A DNA stretch of 24,525 bases from CAYLOP01 sp964385305. Its GTDB lineage: Bacteria > Chloroflexota > Anaerolineae > Anaerolineales > E44-bin32. Under the pieces are notes generated by a model. The model had not been told where the DNA came from. It worked only from the letters and a program-made list of their open reading frames with translations, and did no database searches. The position numbers and the translations under genes were made by a program. Of this stretch, positions 1-8,007 are shown piece after piece. How positions within the stretch are numbered: the stretch's first letter is position 1; each line of letters begins with the position of its first letter. The stretch spans positions 1 to 24,525 of the forward strand of contig CAYLOP010000033.1 of assembly GCA_964385305.1 (NCBI GenBank), read 5' to 3'.

Positions 1-1578
1 AGCGGTTTCCCACGCAGCGTTTTGGGGATCGACTGGTTGCTGTCGCTCTTCAGCGTAGGTGGAGTACGGCTGATCGTGCGTATGCTGGCCGAGAGCGGTC
101 AGGTCAGCCAGAAAGCAGACGGATTGGCGGGCGCGCGCCGTGTTGTGGTGGTAGGTGCAGGTGATGCGGGGGTGCTTGTGGTGCGGGAACTGCAGCGCAA
201 CCCGCAGATGCACATGCTGCCCGTGGCCTATGTCGATGACGATACGGAGAAGCTGCATAAAGAGATCCACGGTGTGCCAGTGGATGGTACGCTGCGCGAG
301 CTGGCCTCTGTTGTGAATCGAAACCATGCCCACGAGGTTGTGATCGCGATCCCAACGGCGCCTGGCCATATCGTGCGCCTGGTCACGGATATATGCCGCG
401 CACGCGGTATCCCCTTCCAAACCATGCCTGGGATGTATGAGCTCATCGGCGGCAAGGTCAGCGTCAGCCGCTTGCGAGAAGTCGACATCGGCGACCTGCT
501 GCGCAGGCAGCCGGCGTGGATCGACGATGAGGCTGTCGGGCGCACGCTGACAGGCATGCGCGTCCTGGTTACCGGCGCAGGCGGTTCGATCGGTCTCGAA
601 CTCTGCCGGCAGGTGGCGCGCTGGCGTCCCTTGCAACTCGGGCTGCTGGGCCATGGTGAAAACAGCATTTTCGATGCCTTGCTCGAATTGGCGGAGGATT
701 ATCCCAACCTGCCTCTGATCCCCATCATCGCCGACATACGTGATGTGGACCGGCTGCACGGCGTCTTTGAAAGCTTCCGTCCGCAGGTTGTCTTCCATGC
801 CGCAGCGCACAAGCATGTGCCGCTCATGGAGGTGAACATCGAGGAGGCGGTCACCAACAATGTGTTGGGTACGAAGAGCGTTGTGGAGGCTGCACTGGCA
901 TGCAGGACGGAACGGCTGGTCCTGATCTCCACCGATAAGGCGGTGGAGCCGAAGAGCGTAATGGGGGCGACCAAGCGAGTCGCCGAGATGATCGTGCGCG
1001 ATGCGGCTGAGATCAGCGGTCGGCCTTTCGTCGCGGTCCGTTTCGGGAACGTGCTTGGCAGCCGGGGGAGCATCGTCCCGATCTTCAGACGCCAGATCGC
1101 ACGTGGTGGGCCTGTTACGATCACCCATCCTGAGATGGAGCGCTATTTCATGACCATCCCAGAAGCGGTTCATCTTGTCCTGCAGTCGGCTGGCATGGGG
1201 CGGGGTGGTGAACTGTTTGTCTTGCGGATGGGAGAGCAAGTACGCATTATGAACTTAGCCGAAGATCTGATCCGGCTATCTGGACTCGAACCCGGGAAGG
1301 ATATCGAAATCGTGTTTACGGGGATCCGGCCTGGTGAAAAACTAAGCGAATCGCTGTGGGATGAGGGGTTGAATTACCAACCAACCGAGCATCCCGATAT
1401 CGTCTCGGTCGAAGATGCAGGCTTTTTAGAGGGCAGCGAGCTGGATGCGGCCATCCACGAACTGGTGCAGCTTGCCAGGGAAGGGGATGCGCAGGCGATT
1501 GTCGGTTTGTTGAGCGAGCGCGTACCGGGCAGTTTGCTCGGTCAGGCGCCCCCGCCCGATCTGACCTCGGTTGTGTAG
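1..1578 (+). CDS. Membrane-bound nucleotide-sugar 4,6-dehydratase (CapD/PglF/WbpM type), 5' end cut by window
   Basis: The reading frame is open from base 1, and the likely true start lies upstream. An in-frame TTG at 22 is only an internal possibility, because residues encoded before it (PRSVLGIDWLL) already match the last transmembrane helix of the family. Counting from that TTG, a first Rossmann domain starts near residue 40 (VVVVGAGDAG) and a second, catalytic one near 180 (VLVTGAGGSIG). These are followed by FHAAAHKHVPLME (258-270), STDKAVEPKSVMGATKR (303-319) and RFGNVLGSRGS (340-350). As is usual in this subfamily, the catalytic YxxxK is replaced by MxxxK (M314, K318). Known family members convert UDP-GlcNAc or related sugars to 4-keto-6-deoxy sugars for capsule or glycan synthesis at the inner membrane face. 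The exact sugar cannot be read from the sequence. A strong terminator follows, so this gene ends its transcript. Confidence 0.93.
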   Translation, partial: SGFPRSVLGIDWLLSLFSVGGVRLIVRMLAESGQVSQKADGLAGARRVVVVGAGDAGVLVVRELQRNPQMHMLPVAYVDDDTEKLHKEIHGVPVDGTLRELASVVNRNHAHEVVIAIPTAPGHIVRLVTDICRARGIPFQTMPGMYELIGGKVSVSRLREVDIGDLLRRQPAWIDDEAVGRTLTGMRVLVTGAGGSIGLELCRQVARWRPLQLGLLGHGENSIFDALLELAEDYPNLPLIPIIADIRDVDRLHGVFESFRPQVVFHAAAHKHVPLMEVNIEEAVTNNVLGTKSVVEAALACRTERLVLISTDKAVEPKSVMGATKRVAEMIVRDAAEISGRPFVAVRFGNVLGSRGSIVPIFRRQIARGGPVTITHPEMERYFMTIPEAVHLVLQSAGMGRGGELFVLRMGEQVRIMNLAEDLIRLSGLEPGKDIEIVFTGIRPGEKLSESLWDEGLNYQPTEHPDIVSVEDAGFLEGSELDAAIHELVQLAREGDAQAIVGLLSERVPGSLLGQAPPPDLTSVV

Positions 1579-1615
1579 TAAAGTCGAGCCTGGTTTTCCA
1601 TTTTGGATCATCTGA

Positions 1616-1652
1616 TGGGGCTGTTCAGAGGAGACAGTCCCATTTTTGTTTT
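1616..1652 (+). terminator. Rho-independent terminator after the sugar dehydratase
   Basis: A 9-bp stem pairs 1616-1624 (TGGGGCTGT) with 1634-1642 (ACAGTCCCA), including one G-T wobble, around a 9-base loop. It is followed directly by TTTTTGTTTT. This is a textbook intrinsic terminator, 37 bases after the stop codon. Confidence 0.88.
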
Positions 1653-1705
1653 CAGATGCCTTTCACAGCCGCCTATACATGGTCCCTATCATCCGCATGC
1701 AACAT

Positions 1706-1769
1706 GTAGGGGCCGACCTGATGTCGGCCCATCTAAACACATCTACGGGCGCACGCGGTGCGCCCCTAC
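1706..1769. repeat. REP/MITE-like palindromic element with two hairpins
   Basis: A 64-base element has ends that are inverted copies: GTAGGGGC at the left, and GCCCCTAC at the right. Inside are two perfect 8-bp hairpins. The first pairs GGGCCGAC (1710-1717) with GTCGGCCC (1723-1730) around CTGAT. The second pairs GGGCGCAC (1747-1754) with GTGCGCCC (1758-1765) around GCG. The element lies between a terminator and an assembly gap, outside any believable gene. Intergenic elements of this GTAGGGG...CCCCTAC type are known from environmental genomes, often in many copies. Only one copy is visible here, so the copy number is unknown. Confidence 0.7.
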
Positions 1770-1770
1770 G

Positions 1771-1870
1771 NNNNNNNNNNNNNNNNNNNNNNNNNNNNNN
1801 NNNNNNNNNNNNNNNNNNNNNNNNNNNNNNNNNNNNNNNNNNNNNNNNNNNNNNNNNNNNNNNNNNNNNN
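1771..1870. other. Assembly gap (100 N)
   Basis: Exactly 100 N, the conventional filler for a gap of unknown size. The gap starts one base after the palindromic element and ends inside the Thr/Pro-rich coding region on the minus strand. Both flanks are repetitive, which probably explains the failed assembly. The real length is unknown. Confidence 0.97.
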
Positions 1871-2280
1871 GAAGAGGGCGCTTGCGTGAAGGTAGGGGTG
1901 TGGGTTGGCAGGAGGGTCGGCGTGTCCGAGGGTACAGGCGTGGGTGTGTCGGAAGGGGGCAGGGTAGGTGTGGGGGTTGCTGTCTCGGTTGGCAGTGGGG
2001 GTGTGAAACTGGGTGTCTTGGAGGGCGGCACAAAACTCGTCGGCGTGACGGTTGGCGTTTCCGTATTGGTCTGTGTAGCCGTTGGGGTCAGAGAAGCTGT
2101 GGGTTGAGGTGAGGAGGCCTGCGCAGTTGTTGTCGATGTGGGTGTGGGTGTGATCGCGGTGGGAGCCCGGCGAAGCGCGACAAATCCCGCGCAGTAGCAT
2201 GGCAGAGTTGCCAGGATGATCCCAGCCAGAATGGTGTATAAGCGACGGCGTGCGGTTGTGGCGTCCCGAAACCTTATCAT
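1871..2280 (-). CDS. Thr/Pro-rich membrane-anchored surface protein, C-terminus lost in gap
   Basis: The gene reads leftwards from an ATG at 2280 into the assembly gap, so only about 136 residues are visible. After a basic N-terminus (RRR at 11-13) comes one hydrophobic segment, about residues 14-37. This is an uncleaved anchor or signal sequence; the Cys residues near its end (CYC) do not form a good lipobox. The rest is a low-complexity stalk of Thr, Pro and Ser, with repeated units such as TPTPT and SDTPT and almost no charged residues. Such extended linkers usually hold a folded domain away from the cell surface and are often O-glycosylated. Any C-terminal domain is hidden by the gap. The frame does continue beyond the gap, but there it only translates the palindromic repeat, so I end the gene at the gap. 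No family is recognised. Confidence 0.6.
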
Positions 2281-2292
2281 GGTAATAACGCG

Positions 2293-2321
2293 ATCTTACC
2301 AGGGTTGAAAGGGTGCAGCAA
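2293..2321 (-). promoter_or_regulatory. Possible promoter for the Thr/Pro-rich protein
   Basis: On the minus strand TTGCTG (2321-2316) is followed after 17 bases by TAAGAT (2298-2293). The ATG lies only 12 bases after the -10-like box, so the leader would be about 5 bases. No Shine-Dalgarno is visible. The match is weak and rests partly on the spacing. Confidence 0.35.
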
Positions 2322-2417
2322 GCATCTTAAACTTGAACCCTTCAATCCCTCAGGGGGTATTTCTTGTAGCATAAGAGTTCTTTAAGAAACGCGCTCCACG
2401 ACGATCAGTTGCACCGA

Positions 2418-2423
2418 TATAAT
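2418..2423 (+). promoter_or_regulatory. Isolated -10 box (TATAAT) before the transglutaminase gene
   Basis: A perfect TATAAT ends 11 bases before the ATG at 2435. No convincing -35 element lies 16-18 bases upstream. If it is active, the transcript would start about 4 bases before the ATG, which has no Shine-Dalgarno. Confidence 0.4.
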
Positions 2424-2434
2424 CTATTACAGCG

Positions 2435-4834
2435 ATGCATACCAGGGCGAATCTTTGGAATAGCAACATGAGAAATAATCGTGTCTCCCCTTTCTTTGAC
2501 TGGCCCACCCTCGGCTTCCTGACCCTGTTGATAATGATCCCGGGTTGGGCGTTGGCGTCTGCAGAATGGACGGATTACCTCTCCGTCGTATCTGTTGTGG
2601 GGGCCATGGCTGTCCTGGCCGGGACAGCGCTTGCGCAGAGCCGTTTCTCAGGCCGTCTGGCCGCATTCTTTTCCACGATCTATGGCATTTTCTTCGTCGT
2701 TTGGCGAATAAGCCTCACGCTTGATACGGCGTTGATGGAGCGTGAGAAGATCCTGTCTATCACTGGACGATTGGGTGTGTTTTTCTTGGAACTGGTACGC
2801 AGCGAGCCCAGCCAAGATCCTCTGATGTTTGTCTTGGTCATGTCGGTCTTGTTCTGGATCCTTGGTGTGGTGGCAGCTTGGCGGGTCTTTCGGTACGGTG
2901 GTGTCTGGTCCGCGATCATCCCCTCAGGTCTGGTTATGTTGATCAATACCTATTTCTATGTGGACCAATCGAGCAGCGATATCCACCTGGCCGGCTTTTT
3001 CTTTGTATCCTTGCTCCTTATCATGCGGATGGACATTGTCAGGCGAGGGAGTGAGTGGCAAGAATTGCGGTCGCGTGTCCCAACAGATGCTACCTACCGG
3101 ATCAGCCGAGCTGGGGCAATTGTGGCATTCGCCTTGGTGAGTTTCTCGTGGATTGGACCCTCCTTCGCCAAACAAGAGAATGCAGCAAAGCTATGGTCGG
3201 CTATTTCAGGCCAATTCCTGGATGTGCGGGACTTTTTCAGCGATGCGTTCAATTCCCTGCGCGTACCAGATGCGGCTCTAACAGAGGCCTATGGTGATGA
3301 TTTGCTTTTAGATGCCGGTGAGAAACCCAAGGACACGGTTGTGTTAAATGTGCAACCTGAGCGGATGCCGAGCGAGGGTGCGCGTTTCTACTGGCGCTCA
3401 CATGTTTACGATAAATACGAAAATGGGCGTTGGACAATTAGCGCGGTCGATACAGTAAAGCTCAATCCTTCCACTGGCGAGATCCAACTACCCGCCTATG
3501 AAAGTCGGGAGGTCATCGAGGTTGTCGTTTTCCCGAGAGCCTCCGCAATATCATCCCTGTATATTCCTACACAACCGGTCTGGGTCAACAGGACCTCGAA
3601 ACTCTCGGTCCTCCATGATGGCAGCGAAACGGTTGACATTCTAAAAGTCGTTTCAAGTCGGTACATCCTTGAGGGCGAGTCCTATCGCGCACTCGCCTCT
3701 GTCGCCATCCCCACAGCCATGCAGCTACGAAGGGCTGGGGAGCAATACCCGAATTGGTTGCTCGAGAGGTATCTCCAGGTGCCCAGTTCCATCCCACCAC
3801 GCATGCTCGAATTGGCTCGTGAAATCACGAGCGGGGTGGTTACGCCGTATGATAAAGCTGTGATGCTGACCACTTGGTTGCGGAAAAACATCACATACAG
3901 CCGAATTACAAAGCCACCTCCCCAAGATTTCGAACCACTGGATTGGTTCTTATTCGAATACCAGACTGGCTATTGCAACTTCTACGCAAGTGCTGAAGTC
4001 ATCATGCTGCGAACATTGGGAATCCCCGCAAGACTTGCTGCAGGCTATGCGCGCGGAAACTTCGATCCCGGCAGGGGTGCGTATATCGTTCAGAGTAGTG
4101 ATTCCCACTCGTGGCCGGAAGTATTCTTTCCAGGTTATGGATGGGTTGAATTCGAGCCCACGGTCTCACAGTCCGAGTTGACCCGCCCTGAGTCGCTACT
4201 ACATGATGAAGAAATGGATCTCGCATCTGATCTCATTGGAGCGCCAGTGGATGAGGAATCCATCCTTGAGCGGAAGGAAGAGATGCTTGAGGATATCGTA
4301 ATCGGAGAGGAAGGCTCCATTGAGAATCGATCGCCGTCCATTTGGCGCTGGCTGCTGGTCGCGGCTGCCCTGGTCGTATTGATTGCTTTATGGGTGCGTG
4401 TGAATCCTTCCTCATGGTATACGACTCGCCGGATCGTGGCGAAAGGATTCGAACGCGTTGGTATTGAACCGCCGCTCATCCTGACGGCACCACAGCATGA
4501 GGCGTTATCGCCTACAGGTGTGATTTATATGCGTTGGACAGCATGGCTCTCTCGCCTAGGATTACCCTTGAGCGCGGCGCAAACGCCGTATGAGCGGGCG
4601 ACGGTCTTCGCCTCCCACCTCCCACAATCCGGTGAATCTGCATGGCGCTTGGTGAAAGCCTATGCGCGAGAGCGATTCGGTGGCATCCCATCCAAGGAAA
4701 AAGCTGTTCGACAAGAGTGGCGCACTCTTCAACCCCAGCTTGCTGTAGCGTGGTTTCGGCATCTTATGGATCGTTTTCGAGCCAAGAAGCATATCAACCG
4801 ACGCAAGGATATCTCCAAGAGGTTATATCGGTAG
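2435..4834 (+). CDS. TgpA-like membrane transglutaminase with C-terminal DUF4129-like region
   Basis: This 799-residue protein begins with several membrane helices (about 23-43, 49-68, 78-92, 130-150, 157-173, 186-198 and 226-242). A large outside segment holds the transglutaminase-like core, with the catalytic Cys in GYCNFYASA (Cys513), His558 in SDSHSWPEVF, and the third acidic position as Glu573 in GWVEFEPT. A final helix lies at about 638-653. The cytoplasmic tail carries a QTPYERA motif (716-722) like that of DUF4129/TgpA tails. Family members act on proteins or peptides outside the membrane, but their substrates are mostly unknown. The start could be the ATG at 2435 (close behind a TATAAT) or the one at 2468; neither has a Shine-Dalgarno. 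It stands alone between a divergent surface-protein gene and the cyclase gene. A role in envelope protein processing is inferred from the family only. Confidence 0.88.
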   Translation: MHTRANLWNSNMRNNRVSPFFDWPTLGFLTLLIMIPGWALASAEWTDYLSVVSVVGAMAVLAGTALAQSRFSGRLAAFFSTIYGIFFVVWRISLTLDTALMEREKILSITGRLGVFFLELVRSEPSQDPLMFVLVMSVLFWILGVVAAWRVFRYGGVWSAIIPSGLVMLINTYFYVDQSSSDIHLAGFFFVSLLLIMRMDIVRRGSEWQELRSRVPTDATYRISRAGAIVAFALVSFSWIGPSFAKQENAAKLWSAISGQFLDVRDFFSDAFNSLRVPDAALTEAYGDDLLLDAGEKPKDTVVLNVQPERMPSEGARFYWRSHVYDKYENGRWTISAVDTVKLNPSTGEIQLPAYESREVIEVVVFPRASAISSLYIPTQPVWVNRTSKLSVLHDGSETVDILKVVSSRYILEGESYRALASVAIPTAMQLRRAGEQYPNWLLERYLQVPSSIPPRMLELAREITSGVVTPYDKAVMLTTWLRKNITYSRITKPPPQDFEPLDWFLFEYQTGYCNFYASAEVIMLRTLGIPARLAAGYARGNFDPGRGAYIVQSSDSHSWPEVFFPGYGWVEFEPTVSQSELTRPESLLHDEEMDLASDLIGAPVDEESILERKEEMLEDIVIGEEGSIENRSPSIWRWLLVAAALVVLIALWVRVNPSSWYTTRRIVAKGFERVGIEPPLILTAPQHEALSPTGVIYMRWTAWLSRLGLPLSAAQTPYERATVFASHLPQSGESAWRLVKAYARERFGGIPSKEKAVRQEWRTLQPQLAVAWFRHLMDRFRAKKHINRRKDISKRLYR

Positions 4835-5124
4835 TAGGCATCCTTGACTGTGCATGGCGAGAAATCATCCCGCTAACCAAATCACCTCTTCCGATTTAAT
4901 ATTCCTATCCCTTTCGCTCAAAGCAGGCATAGCATCGTCCCCGCGTTATTGGGATTTCTCAACATACAAACCATGGATCCCGATCCGTTGATACCCATCA
5001 CGCCAGCTTCGGCCTATGGATTCGTCTGAAGGGCGTGGGTTGAAAATAGTGATCGATGTTGCTTGGCGCTTACTTCGATGAGAACCTGAGGTTGGTTCTA
5101 CACGAGCTAGCCGGCGCCAGTTAG
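4835..5124. other. Intergenic stretch without recognisable gene
   Basis: Between the transglutaminase stop and the cyclase promoter I see no gene, RNA gene or strong hairpin. A minus-strand frame (5227-4946) crosses the region, but it has no recognisable domain and overlaps the cyclase start and its promoter, so it is not credible. The functional part of this 364-base spacer appears to be the promoter at its right end. Confidence 0.6.
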
Positions 5125-5153
5125 TTGAGGACTCGGATCGCCTCGCATATAAT
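5125..5153 (+). promoter_or_regulatory. Sigma-70-type promoter for the nucleotide cyclase gene
   Basis: TTGAGG (5125-5130) and a perfect TATAAT (5148-5153) are separated by exactly 17 bases. The predicted transcript start is near 5160, giving a leader of about 39 bases that contains the ribosome site GGAAAGAGGG (5181-5190). Confidence 0.75.
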
Positions 5154-5198
5154 CGGATTGCGTGTGACGGATTATCTCGCGGAAAGAGGGACGGTTTC

Positions 5199-6932
5199 TT
5201 GAAAGAGCCAAATACGCAGGTCGCCATTCATGACCATTTACTTCGTTTGAACCGCAGCGTCGAGAATTTGCGACGACGCCTTACGGAGCATCAGGGTGAC
5301 CTGGCGCGCTACCGGGTGGATCTCCCCATCGGCATATTGGATGACCTCCGCAACCTTGGCGAAAAACTCGAGGCACTCGACGGTCAATTCCAAGAGCACG
5401 ACCAAGATCGACGGAATCTGGAAGCACTGGCCGGGATCGGACAGGTTGTCAACTCGTCACTGGATCTGAACACCGTTCTCAATGAGGTCATGGATACGCT
5501 CATTCAGCTCACCGGTGCGGAACGCGCATTTTTGATGTTGCGCGAAGATCGTTCAGGCAAAATGGAGACACGCGTCGCACGTAATTGGGAGCGTGTTTCG
5601 CTCGATACCGGTGAGCTGCAGATCAGCGATACGATTATTGACCAGGTTTTACAGGTTGGGGATGCGATCTTAACGACGAATGCCCTTACAGACCCTCGTT
5701 TTGGCGCGCAAGAGAGCATCGTGGCGTATAACCTTCGCTCCATCCTCTGTGTTCCCTTGAAAGTTAAAGGGAAACTGATCGGCGTCATCTACGCCGATAA
5801 CCGAGTAAGGGAGGGGCTCTTTACAGAGAAAGCACGCAATCTGGTTTCCGGCTTCGCCAACCAAGCCGCAGTTGCGCTGGAAAACGCTCGCTTGTTCGAC
5901 TCGGTTCGCCGCACGCTGGATGAGGTAACTGAGTTGAAGAACTTGATGGAGGACGTTTTTGCCTCCATCGCAAGCGGCGTAATCACCGCCGATATTGGCG
6001 ATATGATCACGCTCTGCAATCAGGCAGCGGGGTCGATTTTAGCCACATCGAAGGAAAGCCTGCTTGGGACCTCCTTACGAGATCTCTTGAAGCAGCTCTC
6101 ACCAGACTTACTAGAGAAACTTTCAGATGTCGAGTTGATGGATCAACGCTACATCGGGCTGGAGATTCACCCAAAGATCGAAGCGCGTGGGGAAGTCGAC
6201 TTGACGTTGAATATCTCCCCCTTAAAAATGGCTGATAAGACAACACGTGGTGTGGCCATTGTGGTCGATGATCTGACGGAGAAGCACAACCTGGAAGCGC
6301 AGCGCCGTCTCTTCGAGCGCATGGTATCGCCCGCAGTGATTGAGCAGCTTGACCCTGACAGCCTGCAGCTAGGCGGTCACCGAGCGCAGATCACTTGCTT
6401 TTTCGCGGATATTCGAGGTTTCACTTCCTTCAGTGAGACGACCGATCCCGAGACGTTGGTCGGTGTGCTCAATCGCTATCTTGCAGCTGCCGCAGATGCA
6501 ATCCTGCAGGAGGAGGGAACCATCGACAAATTTATTGGGGATGCCGTCGTGGCATGGTTTAATGCACCGATCCCGCAACGTGATCATGCCTTGCGAGCGG
6601 CGCGGGCGGCGCTAGAACTGAAAACAGCTATCCAGGATCTGCATACCAAACTACCCGCGCAATTTCGACTGTCCTTCGGCGTGGGGATCCACAGTGGGGA
6701 GGCGCTACTGGGCTTGGTGGGTACTCAGCAACGCCTGGAGTACACGGCCATCGGCGACAGCGTTAATACAGCCAAACGCCTCCAAGAGAACGCGCTTCCG
6801 GGACAGATCCTCATCAGTCGTGTGGCGGCTGAGCCGATTAAAATCGCACTCCAATTGAAAGAAATGCCCCCGGTCATGGCCGAGGGCAAGGAACAACCGA
6901 TCGAAGTATACGAACTTTTGGGATTGGGTTAA
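5199..6932 (+). CDS. Class III adenylate/guanylate cyclase with GAF and PAS-like sensor domains
   Basis: This 577-residue soluble signalling protein starts at a TTG placed 8 bases after GGAAAGAGGG. Residues 15-75 are helical and probably coiled coil. A GAF domain follows at about 80-235 (RSILCVPLKVKGKLIGVIYADN at its core is split here by naming only: SILCVPL at 181 and GVIYADN at 195). A PAS-like domain lies at about 245-365, and the cyclase catalytic domain covers 395-575. Metal-binding aspartates are D404 (FFADIRGFTSF) and D448 (KFIGDAVVAWF). K444 sits at the purine-recognition position, with Thr517 in EYTAIGD, which favours ATP over GTP. Transition-state residues N523 and R527 are present, so the enzyme should be active. 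It would make cAMP in response to a ligand or redox signal sensed by GAF or PAS; that signal is not readable. The NKFDE motif of cyclic-nucleotide GAF domains is absent. The stop overlaps the convergent gene by 4 bases. Confidence 0.92.
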   Translation: MKEPNTQVAIHDHLLRLNRSVENLRRRLTEHQGDLARYRVDLPIGILDDLRNLGEKLEALDGQFQEHDQDRRNLEALAGIGQVVNSSLDLNTVLNEVMDTLIQLTGAERAFLMLREDRSGKMETRVARNWERVSLDTGELQISDTIIDQVLQVGDAILTTNALTDPRFGAQESIVAYNLRSILCVPLKVKGKLIGVIYADNRVREGLFTEKARNLVSGFANQAAVALENARLFDSVRRTLDEVTELKNLMEDVFASIASGVITADIGDMITLCNQAAGSILATSKESLLGTSLRDLLKQLSPDLLEKLSDVELMDQRYIGLEIHPKIEARGEVDLTLNISPLKMADKTTRGVAIVVDDLTEKHNLEAQRRLFERMVSPAVIEQLDPDSLQLGGHRAQITCFFADIRGFTSFSETTDPETLVGVLNRYLAAAADAILQEEGTIDKFIGDAVVAWFNAPIPQRDHALRAARAALELKTAIQDLHTKLPAQFRLSFGVGIHSGEALLGLVGTQQRLEYTAIGDSVNTAKRLQENALPGQILISRVAAEPIKIALQLKEMPPVMAEGKEQPIEVYELLGLG

Positions 6933-7894
6933 CTCAGTTTGTTCGCGTACGCGAACAATGCTGGCGTCCCCCCTGTGTGCCAGAAAAGCACGCGTTCATT
7001 CGCACCGATTTCACCCTTCCGTATCAGATCAATCATCCCGCCTGCAGCTCGGCCAGTGTAAACCGGATCGAGCATGATGCCCTCCGTGCGAGCGAAAAGA
7101 TTGATCGCCCCCCTCTCTAATTCACCCATGACAGAATACCCGCCGCCAAGATACGCGTCGTGGACTTCTACGTCTTGCGCACCGAAATCGACGGGGTGCT
7201 GCAGGAGACTCCCAACTTCGTTCGCGAGCGCAGCGACATGTGGCTTGAGCGCGTCTGCAGTGGGATCGACGCTTATTCCTGTCACTTTACCGCAATAGTC
7301 GAAGATTTTTGCTCCGACCAACATCCCGGCCTGCGTGCCGCCTGATGATGTGGCGAATACGATTCGATCCACGCCGACGTCTTGGGAAAGCAACTCCTCG
7401 ATCGCGGCAGCGTAGGAAGTGGCACCCAGTGCGTTCGAGCCGCCGTAGGGGATGAGATAAGGCCTGCGCCCATCGGTCCATGCCTGGTCGAACGTTTGCT
7501 TAAGTACGGTGTCGGGGTCTTCATCCTCCGTCCACACAAACTCGACGCCAAGCAGTCGGTCTAGCAGCAGGTTACCATTCGTCATGTCGGGCTCTCGTCC
7601 AGTGAGAACGAGAATGCATGCAAGACCGGCCTGCGCTGCTGCCGCCGCTGTTTGTCGGCAGTGGTTGGATTGCTCAGCGCCACGCGTGATGAGCGTTTGA
7701 GAGCCGTGTGCCTGCGCATCTGCGAGCAGGAATTCCAGCTTACGTGTTTTATTCCCCCCGAATGCTAAACCCGTAAGATCGTCACGTTTGATCCACAACT
7801 GAGGTCCGCCTAATTCCGCAGTCAGGCGTGGCATGAGACTGATGGGCGTGGGAAGGTGCGCGATTTGAAGGCGGGGGAGTGCGATTGCGGTCAT
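6929..7894 (-). CDS. PLP-dependent D-cysteine desulfhydrase / ACC deaminase family enzyme
   Basis: This 321-residue enzyme belongs to the tryptophan synthase beta-like PLP fold. The PLP-binding lysine is K49 in AFGGNKTRKLE, the substrate loop is QSNHCRQTAAAAA (75-87), and the phosphate-binding loop is SSGGTQAG (183-190). LDPVYTGRAAGG (275-286) and FWHTGGTPALF (304-314) match the D-cysteine desulfhydrase/ACC deaminase branch. D-cysteine desulfhydrase splits D-cysteine to pyruvate, sulfide and ammonia; ACC deaminase opens aminocyclopropane carboxylate. Sequence alone does not settle the substrate, but D-cysteine or another D-amino acid is more likely in a free-living anaerobe. The ATG is supported by AGGAGAA (7905-7899) 4 bases upstream. 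It lies 113 bases after degV on the same strand and may be co-transcribed with it. It overlaps the cyclase stop tail to tail. Confidence 0.88.
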   Translation of the reverse strand: MTAIALPRLQIAHLPTPISLMPRLTAELGGPQLWIKRDDLTGLAFGGNKTRKLEFLLADAQAHGSQTLITRGAEQSNHCRQTAAAAAQAGLACILVLTGREPDMTNGNLLLDRLLGVEFVWTEDEDPDTVLKQTFDQAWTDGRRPYLIPYGGSNALGATSYAAAIEELLSQDVGVDRIVFATSSGGTQAGMLVGAKIFDYCGKVTGISVDPTADALKPHVAALANEVGSLLQHPVDFGAQDVEVHDAYLGGGYSVMGELERGAINLFARTEGIMLDPVYTGRAAGGMIDLIRKGEIGANERVLFWHTGGTPALFAYANKLS

Positions 7895-8007
7895 CCGGTT
7901 CTCCTATTCTTGTGTTTACCTTGATGAGTATCTTACACCTATGCAAACGTCAGCCTGAGAAGTTTCCGCCTACCAGTTCGACAGCAAAACTCACAAGGCA
8001 AGTGTGG

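Noticed and set aside
1706..1769. CRISPR repeat
   Set aside because: There are only two different hairpins, no regular repeat-spacer pattern and no cas genes.
1663..1770. Continuation of the Thr/Pro-rich protein left of the gap
   Set aside because: It would translate the hairpin repeat, has no protein-like features, and the gap length is arbitrary, so the frame cannot be linked.
1603..2112. Plus-strand frames running through the 100-N gap
   Set aside because: They are open only because N cannot give a stop. They overlap the terminator and the palindromic repeat, and the Thr/Pro-rich minus-strand frame is a better explanation.
4946..5227. 93-residue minus-strand frame in the spacer before the cyclase
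   Set aside because: It overlaps the cyclase promoter and start and has no motif or ribosome site.
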